64,000 nucleotides of DNA. Origin: Streptomyces sp. DG1A-41. GTDB lineage: Bacteria; Actinomycetota; Actinomycetes; Streptomycetales; Streptomycetaceae. Positions 44,387 to 54,077 of the stretch are shown in pieces (within the stretch, counting starts at the first letter, position 1; each line of letters opens with the position of its first letter). The DNA is taken from NCBI RefSeq assembly GCF_037055355.1, contig NZ_CP146350.1, forward strand, positions 3,371,001 through 3,435,000. The letters run 5' to 3'. The notes below the pieces were generated by a model. That model saw nothing but the letters and a program-made list of their open reading frames with translations, did no database searches and was not told the origin of the DNA. The position numbers were made by a program, and so were the translations under genes.

Positions 44387-44995
44387 TCAGGGCATAAGCG
44401 TGCCGACCAGCGTCTCCTGGAGTCCGCCCAGCCACAGATAGGCCATCACCATCGGCTTGCGCGGGTCCTCGTCCGGGAGACGGTAGAGGAGGTCGGTGTC
44501 CTCCTCGTCGGTGATCTCCAGCCGCGAGCCGATCGCGAGCCGCAGGTCGTTCAGCGCGCCCAGCCACCGCTGGGACTCCTCCACCGACAGCTTCAGCACC
44601 GCGCCGCCCTCGCCGGCCGAGGCCGAGGAGAGCGCGTCCAGGGAGCGGATCACAGCGAGGGCGTTGTCCCGCTTGCCGGCCCGCAGGTCGTTCTCGGTGT
44701 AGCGACGGAACTCGGCGGAGTACGCCCGCTGTTCCTCGGCGTCCCGGGGCGAGGCGGGCTGCTCGGGGTCGCTGTAGGCGTCCGGGAAGAGCCGCTTGAG
44801 CACCGGGTCGGCGGGCGGCTCGCTCGGGCCCTGAGAGAACAGCTCGGCGAGCGGGTCGTCGGGGGCCTCCCCGGCGGGGCCGGGGCCGATGAGCTCCAGG
44901 AGCTGGACGGCCAGCGACCGGATGATGGAGATCTCGACTTCGTCGAGGGCGACGGCCGCGCCGCCGCCGGGAAGCGGTTCGAAGGTTCCGGGCAT
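44387..44995 (-). CDS. DUF2017 protein
   Basis: This 202-residue soluble helical protein starts at the ATG at 44995. DUF2017 segments are FEPLPGGGAAVALDEVEISI and YRLPDEDPRKPMVMAYLWLG. It lies 32 bases behind clpS on the same strand, a near-constant arrangement in actinobacteria, which suggests a link to ClpS-ClpAP proteolysis. The function is unknown. Confidence 0.9.
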   Translation of the reverse strand: MPGTFEPLPGGGAAVALDEVEISIIRSLAVQLLELIGPGPAGEAPDDPLAELFSQGPSEPPADPVLKRLFPDAYSDPEQPASPRDAEEQRAYSAEFRRYTENDLRAGKRDNALAVIRSLDALSSASAGEGGAVLKLSVEESQRWLGALNDLRLAIGSRLEITDEEDTDLLYRLPDEDPRKPMVMAYLWLGGLQETLVGTLMP

Positions 44996-45027
44996 GAACG
45001 CCTTTTCGCTGCTGGGCGGGCTGCTGG

Positions 45028-45345
45028 CTACTTGCGGTCCTGCTGGAGGGTGGCCCACAGGCCGTAGCCGTGCATGGCCTGCACGTCGCGTTCCATCTCC
45101 TCGCGGCTGCCGCTGGAGACGACCGCCCGGCCCTTGTGGTGGACGTCGAGCATGAGCTTGGTGGCCTTGTCCTTGGAATAGCCGAAGTACGCCTGGAAGA
45201 CGTACGTCACATAGCTCATGAGGTTGACCGGGTCGTTGTGGACGATGGTGACCCAGGGGAGGTCGGGCTCAGGTACGGCGAAGACCTCCTCCGCCGACTC
45301 GGTCCGTTCGATCTCCAGGGGCGCGGGTGACGTCACACTGCCCAT
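45028..45345 (-). CDS. clpS: ClpS adaptor protein
   Basis: This 105-residue N-degron adaptor delivers proteins with destabilising N-termini to Clp protease. The substrate pocket motif is [17 protein letters not shown] (His-Asn-Asp), then [20 protein letters not shown] and the final helix [20 protein letters not shown]. The start at 45345 gives the usual length. It is divergent from pncB. Confidence 0.96.
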   Translation of the reverse strand: MGSVTSPAPLEIERTESAEEVFAVPEPDLPWVTIVHNDPVNLMSYVTYVFQAYFGYSKDKATKLMLDVHHKGRAVVSSGSREEMERDVQAMHGYGLWATLQQDRK

Positions 45346-45442
45346 GCTGCCACCCGAGGGGGGTAGTCGCACAAACGGGCCTGGAAGCCGGGGGCCTTGA
45401 TGAAAATCGTCAAACTGACGAAATGGGGGTACGATCCCGCTC

Positions 45443-46789
45443 ATGAACACAGCGGACCTTGGGCTGCCGGTGGATGTTCCCTCGACGGCGCTCTTCACGG
45501 ACCAGTACGAGCTGACGATGCTGCGCGCCGCCCTTGAGGCGGGCACGGCCGAGCGGCGGAGCGTGTTCGAGGTCTTCACCCGGCGCCTGCCGAACGGGCG
45601 CCGCTACGGCGTCGTGGCGGGCACCGGCCGGGTGCTGGACGCGGTGGAGAACTTCCGCTTCGACGCGGGCGTCCTCGCCTTCCTGCGCGAGCGCGAGATC
45701 GTCGGCGAGGAGACCCTCGAGTGGCTCGCCGGCTACCGCTTCAGCGGGGACATCTGGGGCTACCCCGAGGGCGAGGTGTACTTCCCGGGCTCGCCGATCA
45801 TGCGGGTCGAGGGCACCTTCGCCGAGTGTGTGCTGCTGGAGACCGTGATCCTTTCGATCCTCAACCACGACTCGGCGATCGCCGCGGCCGCCTCGCGCAT
45901 GTCGTCGGCCGCCGGGGACCGGCCGCTGATCGAGATGGGCGCCCGGCGCACGCACGAGCTGGCGGCGGTGGCGGCGTCCCGGGCCGCGTACGTGGGCGGC
46001 TTCGCCACCACCTCGGACCTGGCCGCCGGTTTCCGCTACGGCATCCCCACCGTCGGCACCTCCGCCCACGCCTTCACCCTGCTGCACGACAGCGAGCGGG
46101 ACGCCTTCCAGGCCCAGGTGAACACGCTGGGGCGGGGCACGACGCTGCTGGTGGACACGTACGACGTCGCCGAGGCGGTCCGTACGGCCGTGGAGGTAGC
46201 CGGAACCGGGCTCGGGGCCGTGCGGATCGACTCCGGCGATCTGCTGCTGGTGGCGCACCGGGTGCGGCAGCAGCTGGACGAGCTGGGCGCGACCGGTACG
46301 AAGATCATCGTGACCTCGGACCTGGACGAGTACGCGATCGCCTCGCTGGCGGCGGCGCCGGTGGACGCGTACGGCGTCGGTACGCAGCTGGTGACCGGAT
46401 CCGGCCACCCGACGTCCTCGATGGTCTACAAGCTGGTCGCACGGGCCGAGTCCACCGACCCGAACGCGCCGCTGGTGCCGGTGGCGAAGAAGTCGAGCGG
46501 GGGCAAGACGTCCGTGGGCGGGCGCAAGTGGGCCGCGCGGCGGCTGGACTCCTACGGGGTCGCCGAGGCCGAGGTGATCGGCACCGGGCCGGTGCCGGCG
46601 GAGCTCGCGGACCGGCAGCTGCTGGTGCATCTGGTCAAGGGCGGCGAGGTCGTCGCCCGTGAGCCGCTGGACGCGGCGCGGGACCGGCACGCGGCGGCGC
46701 GCGCGGGGCTCCCGATGTCGGCCACGCAGCTCTCGCGCGGGGAGCCGGTCCTTCCGACGGAGTACGCGCACGAGGCCACGGGTAGCTAA
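45443..46789 (+). CDS. pncB: Nicotinate phosphoribosyltransferase
   Basis: This 448-residue enzyme converts nicotinate and PRPP to nicotinate mononucleotide in NAD salvage. Characteristic segments are [20 protein letters not shown], then [40 protein letters not shown] and [12 protein letters not shown] (the His phosphorylated during catalysis). Length is typical. It is followed by pncA on the same strand. Confidence 0.96.
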   Translation: MNTADLGLPVDVPSTALFTDQYELTMLRAALEAGTAERRSVFEVFTRRLPNGRRYGVVAGTGRVLDAVENFRFDAGVLAFLREREIVGEETLEWLAGYRFSGDIWGYPEGEVYFPGSPIMRVEGTFAECVLLETVILSILNHDSAIAAAASRMSSAAGDRPLIEMGARRTHELAAVAASRAAYVGGFATTSDLAAGFRYGIPTVGTSAHAFTLLHDSERDAFQAQVNTLGRGTTLLVDTYDVAEAVRTAVEVAGTGLGAVRIDSGDLLLVAHRVRQQLDELGATGTKIIVTSDLDEYAIASLAAAPVDAYGVGTQLVTGSGHPTSSMVYKLVARAESTDPNAPLVPVAKKSSGGKTSVGGRKWAARRLDSYGVAEAEVIGTGPVPAELADRQLLVHLVKGGEVVAREPLDAARDRHAAARAGLPMSATQLSRGEPVLPTEYAHEATGS

Positions 46790-46904
46790 TTGCGGTGTGC
46801 CGCGATGCGCCGACCCGTGCCCCCTCCCGTCTCCTCCTCCATGTCAATAGGCTCGGAAGTGCACCGGCCGGGCTTGCCGACCTCATAGCCGAAGGACACC
46901 GCCC

Positions 46905-47495
46905 ATGCGCCGCGCCTTGATCGTCGTAGACGTGCAGAACGACTTCTGCGAGGGGGGCAGCCTCGCGGTGGCCGGGGGTGCCGATGTGGCCGCCGCCGTC
47001 ACCGAGCTGATCGGGCAGGCGGCCGGGTCCGGCTACCAGCACGTGGTGGCCACCCGCGACCACCACATCGCCCCCGGCGGCCACTTCTCCGCCAACCCCG
47101 ACTACGTCCGCTCCTGGCCCGCGCACTGCGTCGCCGGCACGGAGGGCGTCGGCTTCCACCCGAACTTCGCCCCCGCCGTCGCGTCCGGCTCCGTCGACGC
47201 CGTCTTCGACAAGGGGGCGTACGCGGCGGCGTACAGCGGCTTCGAGGGCACGGACGAGAACGGCACGAAACTGGCCGACTGGCTCCGCTCCCGCGAGGTC
47301 ACCGAGGTCGACGTGGTCGGCATCGCCACGGACCACTGCGTACGCGCCACGGCCCTGGACGCCGCGAAGGAGGGCTTCCGCACCCACGTCCTCCTCGACC
47401 TCACGGCCGGCGTGGCCCAGGAGACCACCGAGCGGGCCCTGGAGGAGCTGCGGGAAGCGGGCGTGGAGCTCTCGGGCAAGCCGGTCGTCCAGTGA
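46905..47495 (+). CDS. pncA: Nicotinamidase
   Basis: This 196-residue amidase turns nicotinamide into nicotinate, feeding PncB. The triad D9 (VVDVQNDF), K103 (FDKGAY) and C145 (TDHCVRAT) is complete; metal ligands D52, H54 and H60 lie in RDHHIAPGGHF. The cis-peptide segment is VVGIATDHC. It lies 115 bases after pncB and probably shares its promoter or a nearby one. Confidence 0.96.
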   Translation: MRRALIVVDVQNDFCEGGSLAVAGGADVAAAVTELIGQAAGSGYQHVVATRDHHIAPGGHFSANPDYVRSWPAHCVAGTEGVGFHPNFAPAVASGSVDAVFDKGAYAAAYSGFEGTDENGTKLADWLRSREVTEVDVVGIATDHCVRATALDAAKEGFRTHVLLDLTAGVAQETTERALEELREAGVELSGKPVVQ

Positions 47496-47513
47496 CCCGG
47501 TAGGCCCTGGGGG

Positions 47514-47858
47514 TCAGGTCTGGGCCGTCGGGCGTCGCAGGAGGGCTCTGATCGGGCGCCACAGCTCCAGGACGAGGTCCGGGCCGCCCACGACACCGTT
47601 GTCGGGGGCCGTGCGCCATATCAGGCCGTCGGGGTGGTGCAGGACCGCCGTGATCTCGTCCGGGGACGGCGGCGCGGCGTTGCCGCGCAGGTAGACCGAG
47701 CGCAGGCCGAGGTTGCGGAGCCTGGTCAGGGCTCGGGCGCGGTTCGCGGAATGGACGAGGACGCGGACGGCGCCGGGGCCGTCGGCGGCGGGGCTGGGCA
47801 GGTTCAGTGCCACCACCACCGTGCCGTTCGGCAGCTTGCAGAAACCTCCTGCGGCCAT
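47514..47858 (-). CDS. Conserved hypothetical protein
   Basis: This 114-residue soluble protein begins MAAGGFCKLPNGTVVVALNL and has RALTRLRNLGLRSVYLRGNA and WRTAPDNGVVGGPDLVLELW. It is conserved near pncA in Streptomyces. No catalytic motif is recognised and no function is claimed. Confidence 0.7.
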   Translation of the reverse strand: MAAGGFCKLPNGTVVVALNLPSPAADGPGAVRVLVHSANRARALTRLRNLGLRSVYLRGNAAPPSPDEITAVLHHPDGLIWRTAPDNGVVGGPDLVLELWRPIRALLRRPTAQT

Positions 47859-47931
47859 GTGGTCATACCCCCGTGTCGGTCGCTGTGTCGGTCGGTGTCA
47901 ATAAGAGAACCACAGGACGCACCTAAACACG

Positions 47932-47967
47932 GATCGGCGGTGACCCGCCAGGGGGTCACCGCCGATC
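47932..47967. terminator. Terminator after M6 protease gene
   Basis: A perfect 15-base stem (GATCGGCGGTGACCC with GGGTCACCGCCGATC) has a 6-base loop, 26 bases beyond the protease stop. Confidence 0.9.
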
Positions 47968-47992
47968 ATGCTTTGACCTGCGAAAACGCGAT

Positions 47993-50341
47993 TTACTTCG
48001 CCGCGGGGCCTACTTCGAGCTCGATCGTCGAGCCGTCCTTCGCCTCCTTGATGATCTTGATCTTGGTGTTGGTGTCAGTGATCTTGACGCCGCCGGTCTT
48101 GTTCGTCTCGTCGTAGTAGGTGTTCGCGCGGTCGTTGAAGACCGACACCCCCTTCGACGACGGGATGCGCGTCGCGACGTCCGCGTTGTGCAGCGTGATG
48201 CCGTCCGTGCGGTACCGGCTGAACGGCGAGTCGTAGGCCTGGATGCGGTTGCGCATCAGCGTGCCGTCGGTCCACTTCATCGCCGTCGGGTGCGAGTCGA
48301 CCGGCAGCAGCAGGCCCGTGCCCGGGTGGACGCTGGTGTTGTTGTCCTGCTGGGAGGTGTCCCACTTCCAGATCAACAGACCGTTCTGGTACGGGTAGTG
48401 CTCCACCCAGTCCGGACGGGTCTTGGAGAAGCCGAAGTTGTACGGGCCGACCTTGAGGGTCTTGTCGTACGACACGTACTGGCGGTTCTCCGCGATGTAG
48501 TACTGCGCGTAGTCCTTGGTGAAGGACGCGCCCATGCGAGAGAAGCCCTTCGCCGTCCAGGCCGCGTCCGCGGACTCGGCGTCGTCGGAGAAGACGGTGG
48601 CGCCGTCGGCGGTCACGGCGATCCGGTCGGCCGTGAAGCCCTTCATCGCCAGGCCGCCGTCGGTCTGGTAGCGGAAGCGCAGGTCGATCTTCTTGCCCGC
48701 GTAGGCGTCCAGCGGGAACGCCAGCTTCTCGTAGGAGTCCGCCGTGCCGGTCAGGGCCTTGTCGCTGCCGTCCCGCGGGATCGGCTTGCCGTCCACGGTG
48801 CCGTCCAGGGCGGTCCAGTTGGCGCCGCCGTCGGTCGACACCTCGGTGTAGAGGTAGTCGTAGTTGGCCTCGATCTCGTACCAGCCGTCGAGGGTCAGCG
48901 ACGCCGACGTCTTCCCGGTCAGGTCGACGGAGCGGGTCAGCGTGTTCTTCAGGTTGTCGCCGCTGCCGCTCCACCACTGGGTGGAGCCCTGGGCCGGGGT
49001 GACGAGTTCCGTGGTGACGGCCTTCTTGGGCAGCTCGACCACGAGGGCCTGCTTGTGCTTGGTGTTGTACTCGGCGAGACCCAGCTTGTGCCACGAGTTC
49101 GTCGCGGCCTTCGCGGTGTCGTACTTGAGCCAGCCCAGCTGGAGTTTGTCCCAGGCGGTCATGTCGCCGGGCAGGTCACCGATCTCGTTCTTGCCCGTGC
49201 CGAGCCAGGAGCCGGAGGACATCAGGGTCCAGAAGCCGGTGGAGTTCTCGCCGCCGCCGGTGGTGTCGTAGTGGTCCGGCAGGCCGAGGTCGTGGCCGTA
49301 CTCGTGGGCGTAGACGCCGAGTCCGCCGTTCTCCGGCTGCACGGTGTAGTCGCCGACCCAGATGCCGGTGTCGCCGATCTTGGCGCCGCCGAGCTTGTTG
49401 TTCTCGGGGCCGGTGGCACCGGCGTCGGTGCCGAAGGCGTACCAGCGGTGCGCCCATATCGCGTCCTCGCCCTGGGCGCCGCCGCCCGCGGACTCGTCCT
49501 CGCCGGCGTGCACGACCTGGAAGTGGTCGATGTAGCCGTCGGCCTCGTTGAAGTCGCCGTCGCCGTCGAAGTCGTAGCGGTCCCACTGGTCGTACTGCCG
49601 GACAGCCGCCTTGATCTCGGCGTCGGTCTTCCCAGCTGCCTTCTGCTGGGCGACCCACGCGTTCAGGCCGTCGCTGACGACGTTCCACACGCTCGGGCAG
49701 TTCTTGTCACCGCAGGCGTTGTTCCCGTAACGGGCCTCGTTGTAGGGGACCTTGACCCAGTCGGAGACCTCGCCCTCGACCGAGTAACGGCCGGAGGACT
49801 GCTTCTCGTAGTACTTCTTCACCGACTCGGTGTTCTTGCCGGTGCCGAAGTAGAGGTCCTGGAAGTACTCCCGGTCGTAGTCCGCCCGCCAGGCCGTGGA
49901 GTTGTCCTTCGTGCGGTCCGGCTTGGCTATCTGGTTGTGCAGCGGGCCGGGCGTGCCGCCGAACTCGCTGATCTTGTCGCCGAACTCGACCAGGATCGTG
50001 AAGATCTTGTCGGTCTTCTCGCGGCCGAGCTCGACGTACTTGCTGTCGCCCTTCTTGCTCTTGAGCTGGACGACCTTGGAGCCGTCACGGTTCTTGACCG
50101 TGGTCTTGCCGGATATGACCTGCTTCAGGGCTTCTTCGCGCTGGGCCTCCTGGGTCTTGCTCAGCGGGCCATCGAGGTCGTGCTCGCCGTCGTGGCGATC
50201 CGCCGGGTCGTGCCGGTCCACGGTGGCGGACCGGGGAGCGGAGGTGTCGTCGGCCACCGCGTAGGCAGAGGCGGTGGCCGTGGCCGCCGCGAGCGCCACA
50301 CCGATGGCGGCCGCTCTGAACGTCCAGGGTCTACTGGTCAC
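47993..50341 (-). CDS. Secreted M6 family metalloprotease (immune inhibitor A type)
   Basis: This 782-residue exoprotease has a Sec signal peptide (AAIGVALAAATATASAYAVA) and a propeptide to ~residue 110. The catalytic M6 domain has zinc motif HEYGHDLGLPDHYDTTGGGE and TLMSSGSWLG as the Met-turn. A beta-sandwich domain (LTLDGWYEIEANYDYLYTEV; DAYAGKKIDLRFRYQ) and a C-terminal module follow. Such proteases are exported and made active by loss of the propeptide. Paired inverted repeats lie upstream of its start. Confidence 0.95.
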   Translation of the reverse strand: MTSRPWTFRAAAIGVALAAATATASAYAVADDTSAPRSATVDRHDPADRHDGEHDLDGPLSKTQEAQREEALKQVISGKTTVKNRDGSKVVQLKSKKGDSKYVELGREKTDKIFTILVEFGDKISEFGGTPGPLHNQIAKPDRTKDNSTAWRADYDREYFQDLYFGTGKNTESVKKYYEKQSSGRYSVEGEVSDWVKVPYNEARYGNNACGDKNCPSVWNVVSDGLNAWVAQQKAAGKTDAEIKAAVRQYDQWDRYDFDGDGDFNEADGYIDHFQVVHAGEDESAGGGAQGEDAIWAHRWYAFGTDAGATGPENNKLGGAKIGDTGIWVGDYTVQPENGGLGVYAHEYGHDLGLPDHYDTTGGGENSTGFWTLMSSGSWLGTGKNEIGDLPGDMTAWDKLQLGWLKYDTAKAATNSWHKLGLAEYNTKHKQALVVELPKKAVTTELVTPAQGSTQWWSGSGDNLKNTLTRSVDLTGKTSASLTLDGWYEIEANYDYLYTEVSTDGGANWTALDGTVDGKPIPRDGSDKALTGTADSYEKLAFPLDAYAGKKIDLRFRYQTDGGLAMKGFTADRIAVTADGATVFSDDAESADAAWTAKGFSRMGASFTKDYAQYYIAENRQYVSYDKTLKVGPYNFGFSKTRPDWVEHYPYQNGLLIWKWDTSQQDNNTSVHPGTGLLLPVDSHPTAMKWTDGTLMRNRIQAYDSPFSRYRTDGITLHNADVATRIPSSKGVSVFNDRANTYYDETNKTGGVKITDTNTKIKIIKEAKDGSTIELEVGPAAK

Positions 50342-50420
50342 TTGAGTTCCTCCCCGCGTTCGGGCGCGCGGAGGAAGGGGTCTGTGGTTCAGGAGTCCGC
50401 GCGCGCGTGATCAACGCGTG

Positions 50421-50487
50421 TAGTCAAGTGACGACATTTGACTAGAGGTTGAGAAGAAAAGACAGACCTTGACTTGGACAGGTCAAG
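50421..50487. promoter_or_regulatory. Paired inverted repeats upstream of M6 protease
   Basis: TAGTCAA (50421-50427) and TTGACTA (50438-50444) face each other across 10 bases. CTTGAC (50468-50473) and GTCAAG (50482-50487) do so across 8. Both share the TTGAC/GTCAA half-site. They lie 80-146 bases before the protease start, in a patch of unusually low GC, and could be a regulator's operator. The rest of the 50342-50795 gap shows no gene. Confidence 0.45.
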
Positions 50488-50795
50488 TGCACTATGCGGA
50501 GTCGGTGTTCGTTTTACGGACAACGAAGCCGGCGCCCGGCAGGCGATGTCCGCCCTCCTGAAGGAACGTGCCGGCGCCCGGCAGGCACGTGCCACCGTCC
50601 AGTGGGCGCGTACATATGTCCACTACGTGGACGCCATGACTCCGTGCGCCCCCTGTGCTCCGGCCCTGTTGATTAGGTCACGCTTACCGTTCGTTCCACT
50701 CGGGCACGCTGCCGATGAGAAAGTCGCTTGGCGGCACGCCCGGAAGCCGGCGGAATGCCAGGCCGACACCCCCGTGGACCCCCACTTTCGAGGAC

Positions 50796-51077
50796 ATGAT
50801 GGCCATGCCCCGTCCGACTGCCGCACAGCTCGCCTACGGTTCCTGCACCGTGATCTTCTCGACCCTCGCCATGCTGCTGCTGTCACAGACGAGTTCGGCC
50901 GTGGGTATCGCGATCACCGCCGTCGCGGCGCTCGCCCTCGGGCTGCTGGTCGCCATGACGGTGCCGCTGCCCGGGAAGCGCCCGGCCGCGGTGGAACAGC
51001 CCGCGCCCGAGGAACCCGTACGGGCCTCGGTGCCCGGGCCGGCCCCGGAACCGGTGCGCGAGCGGGCGGTCTACTGA
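50796..51077 (+). CDS. Small two-helix membrane protein
   Basis: This 93-residue protein is taken from the ATG at 50796; ATGs at 50799 and 50805 are also possible. It has two membrane segments (YGSCTVIFSTLAMLLL and VGIAITAVAALALGLLVAM) and a Pro/Glu-rich C-terminal tail (QPAPEEPVRASVPGPAPEPV). It resembles small SpdB-like and hypothetical membrane proteins of Streptomyces. Function unknown. Confidence 0.65.
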   Translation: MMAMPRPTAAQLAYGSCTVIFSTLAMLLLSQTSSAVGIAITAVAALALGLLVAMTVPLPGKRPAAVEQPAPEEPVRASVPGPAPEPVRERAVY

Positions 51078-51180
51078 CCGCCGGCTGATCGTTCCTTACC
51101 GCCGGCTGATTCTTGCCTCCGGCGGCCACTTCCTTGCCTCCGACCGCTCCTTCCTTGCCTCCGGTTGATCCATCTGTGCC
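51071..51180. repeat. Short decayed tandem repeats
   Basis: The motifs ACCGCCGGCTGAT and TTCCTTGCCTCCG recur two to three times within 110 bases, on and just beyond the end of the small membrane protein gene. They look like replication-slippage repeats. Confidence 0.55.
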
Positions 51181-51891
51181 TCAATCGGTGCTGACCACGA
51201 CCGTTTTGGCCGCCTTGTCGTGCAGGCCCTGCTTGTAGGGCCGGTCGAAGAAGCTCCAGCCGCCCGAGATCGCGGTCCAGACGCAGGCGCAGCAGAAGGC
51301 GAACGGGAGCCACAGCACCGCCGCGCGCATCAGTGCGTTCTGCCCGGAGGGCGTGGCGCCGTTGTCGAGGTTGGCCACCCGCATGTGCAGCAGCTTCTTG
51401 CCGAGGGTCTGGCCGGTCCGCGCGGTCAGAATGGTGTCGTAGGCGATGTAGAGGACGGCGGCGACGGCCGACTGCCAGAGGGACTTGCCGACCTCGACGC
51501 GGTCGCTGTCCACGTCGTACTCGTTGACGCCGAAGCCCCAGGTGAGCAGCCAGACGACGACACCCACCAGGATCATGTCGATGATGCGGGCGAGCGTGCG
51601 TTTGCCGCTGTCGGCGAGCGGGGGCATGCCGGCGAGGGGGTCGGTGGGGTAGGAGCCGCCGCCGTAGGGACCGCCGCCGGGAGGACCGCCTCCGTAGGGG
51701 CCGCCACTGGGAGGACCGTCGTAGGGGCCGCCGCTCGGACCGCCGCCTTGGCCGCCGCCCGGGTATGGCGGGGGCTGGTGGTCGTAGGGCGAGCCCGTGC
51801 CCTCGCCGGGCTGCTCGCCCGGGGGCCGCTTCCTGAACGGATCGTCTTCCGGGGGCTGCTGACCGGAGCCGGGGGGCGGTTCACTGCTCAT
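51181..51891 (-). CDS. RDD family membrane protein
   Basis: This 236-residue protein has a ~95-residue disordered N-terminus of Pro/Gly/Tyr repeats (GGPYGGGPPGGGPYGGGSYP). The RDD domain follows, with LARIIDMILVGVVVWLLTWG (the Arg/Asp of RDD), AYDTILTARTGQTLGKKLLH and a last segment ending DRPYKQGLHDKAAKTVVV. RDD proteins are poorly understood; some are linked to ion exchange. A second RDD gene lies upstream on the same strand. Confidence 0.88.
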   Translation of the reverse strand: MSSEPPPGSGQQPPEDDPFRKRPPGEQPGEGTGSPYDHQPPPYPGGGQGGGPSGGPYDGPPSGGPYGGGPPGGGPYGGGSYPTDPLAGMPPLADSGKRTLARIIDMILVGVVVWLLTWGFGVNEYDVDSDRVEVGKSLWQSAVAAVLYIAYDTILTARTGQTLGKKLLHMRVANLDNGATPSGQNALMRAAVLWLPFAFCCACVWTAISGGWSFFDRPYKQGLHDKAAKTVVVSTD

Positions 51892-52009
51892 GGCCCGAGT
51901 CGACCGCGAACCCCCCGGCTCCGCATCCGGCGGGCGGCCGTACGAGGTACGGATCCACCTGGTGCCGCAGCGGTACGCCGCCGTCCCGTTCCGGACGTAC
52001 GGGGGCCGC

Positions 52010-53833
52010 TCAGCCCGCTACGAACGTGTGCGCGGCCTTGTCGTGCCAGCACTGGCGCCACGGCTTGTCGAAGAGGCACCAGGCGATGCCGACGATCCCG
52101 ATGACGAGGAGTCCGGGCACGCTGTAGACCAGCCAGCGGCGCAGGGCCGCGCCGAACTCCGGGGCGTCGTGACCCTCGATGTCCCGCACTTCGAGACCCA
52201 TCAGCTTCTTGCCGAGGGTGCGGCCCCACTTGGCGGTGGGCAGCACCTCGGAGACGACGCCGACGAGCAGCAGGACGGCCAGGACGATGCCGAGGTACGC
52301 CGAGGTGGTGCCGTCGAGCAGCCAGACCGTGACGGTCTCGCCGGAGAGCTTGGCCTCCTCGATCTTCTCGTTGACATGGTCGACCGCCTTGATGCCGAGC
52401 GGTACGGCGGCCCCGGCGGTGATGCCGGCGAGGACGAGGGTGTCCAGCAGCCGGGCGGCCAGCCGCTTGCCGAGTCCCGCGGGGCGGGCCGACGCCTGGC
52501 GCCGGGCGGCCGCCTGGAACACGTCCTCGGTCGGCGGCTTCCAGGGCGCGACGGGCTGCTCGTCACCGCCGCCCGCTCCGGCGAGCCGGTGCACCTGCTG
52601 CGCCCAGGAGGGCTGACCGCCGCCGGGGCCGGGGCTGAGGGGGGTGGCGGAGGCGGCGGGGCCGGACTGGGGCCCGCCCTGCGGGGGGACGGCGGGCGCC
52701 GACTGGGGGCCGGACAGCGCCGTCGGGGCGGCTGCGGAGGCCTGGGCGCCCGGGTCGGCCTGTGCGGCGGCGGCCCGGGCGGCGGCGGCCTTCCCCGCAC
52801 CGAAGCCGGGGCGGTTCGAGGCGTCGGCGGAGGCGGCCGCGCCGCCCGGCGCGCCGAAGGCGGGTCCCGCCGGGCTGCCGACCGGGCCGGCCTGAGCTCC
52901 GAAGCCGGAAGCCGCCGAGCCCGCCGGGTTGGCCGGACCGAATCCCGAGGCACCGGAGCCGCCGCCGGAGCCCGCCGCCGCGCCCTGCGCGCCGAAACCA
53001 GACCCTGCCGAGTTGCCCCCGGATCCGCCCGGCCCGGCCTGGGCACCGAGCCCGGACGACGCCGGGCCAGTGCCCGAACCACCCGAGCCTGCCGGTCCCG
53101 CCGAGCCCGCAGAACCGAACCCCGGAGTTCCTGAGTTGGCGCCGGAGCCCCCGGCCGGCTTCGAACCGCCTCCGGACGCCGCCGTGCCCGGACGCGGCGA
53201 CACCGCGCGGAACGTCATCGTGCCCTCGTCGGGGGCATCGGCAAAGGCCCCTTCCCCGGCCTTCCCCGTCGGGCGGCGGAAGACGAACGTGCTGCCGGCG
53301 GCCGCGGCGTTCGCCTCCTCTTCGGCGGGAGACGGGGGCTCCCCCTGCCGGGCGGAGTCGCCTGCCGGCTGCCGGTCGGCCTGCGGCACCCTCGGGTCGG
53401 CGCCCTGCTGAGCCGCTCCCTGCCGGGCTGCTCCCTGCGCGCCCTGCGGTGCGCCCCACGAGACACGGCGGTCCTGGTCGCCGCCGAAGCCCGACTGACG
53501 GGAGCGGTCGGCGCCCCAGGCGGTGGCGGGCTCGGGACGGCTGCCGTGCTGGGCGTCGGCAGGGGACGGCTCGTCGGCCGGATCCTCGTCGAAGAAGTGC
53601 GGTCCGGTCTCCTCGACCGAAGCCGTGCCGGAGCCCGAGCCCGAGCCGGAGCCGGAGCCCGAGCCGGCACCGGGCGGCGGCGCGAGCGTCTCCCCGTCCT
53701 TGGGCGCGGGACGGCTGGTGCCCGGTACCCAGGAGGCACCGTTCCAGTACCGGACATATCCAGGAATGGACGGGTCCGGGTAATAACCTTCGCGGGGCCT
53801 GTCGTCACCGGGGGCCGGGGTTGGGGCGCTCAT
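52010..53833 (-). CDS. DUF2510-RDD membrane protein with long disordered linker
   Basis: This 607-residue protein starts at the ATG at 53833. It opens with DUF2510 (GYYPDPSIPGYVRYWNGASW). About 370 residues of Ala/Gly/Pro/Ser low complexity follow, including a (GS)n run and repeated GFGAQ units. The C-terminal RDD domain has RLAARLLDTLVLAGITAG, KWGRTLGKKLMGLEVRD and CLFDKPWRQCWHDKAAHTFV. It is tandem with the RDD gene at 51181. The linker could span the wall or hold partners. Confidence 0.88.
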   Translation of the reverse strand: MSAPTPAPGDDRPREGYYPDPSIPGYVRYWNGASWVPGTSRPAPKDGETLAPPPGAGSGSGSGSGSGSGTASVEETGPHFFDEDPADEPSPADAQHGSRPEPATAWGADRSRQSGFGGDQDRRVSWGAPQGAQGAARQGAAQQGADPRVPQADRQPAGDSARQGEPPSPAEEEANAAAAGSTFVFRRPTGKAGEGAFADAPDEGTMTFRAVSPRPGTAASGGGSKPAGGSGANSGTPGFGSAGSAGPAGSGGSGTGPASSGLGAQAGPGGSGGNSAGSGFGAQGAAAGSGGGSGASGFGPANPAGSAASGFGAQAGPVGSPAGPAFGAPGGAAASADASNRPGFGAGKAAAARAAAAQADPGAQASAAAPTALSGPQSAPAVPPQGGPQSGPAASATPLSPGPGGGQPSWAQQVHRLAGAGGGDEQPVAPWKPPTEDVFQAAARRQASARPAGLGKRLAARLLDTLVLAGITAGAAVPLGIKAVDHVNEKIEEAKLSGETVTVWLLDGTTSAYLGIVLAVLLLVGVVSEVLPTAKWGRTLGKKLMGLEVRDIEGHDAPEFGAALRRWLVYSVPGLLVIGIVGIAWCLFDKPWRQCWHDKAAHTFVAG

Positions 53834-54077
53834 CTCCGTCGTCCCGTATCTGCTCGAGGGCCAAATGGGGGCCTCCACATCTATCAGACGCGCGCAACCC
53901 CCACCGCCGCTCCCACCGGACCCGCCCCTTTCGAGCACCGATGTGCTACGGATCGCGCGGCCCGACGCCTCCCCCTGCGAAAAAACTTCCGGCGACGCGC
54001 GTAATGCCGCCGCCCCCGCGCGCTCTCTCCTGCCGACCGGCCCTCGTGGGCAGCCGTACGGAGAAGGGAACACCGCC

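Noticed and set aside
48188..50410. 740-codon plus-strand open frame
   Set aside because: Antisense shadow of the M6 protease gene, which has signal peptide, zinc motif and terminator.
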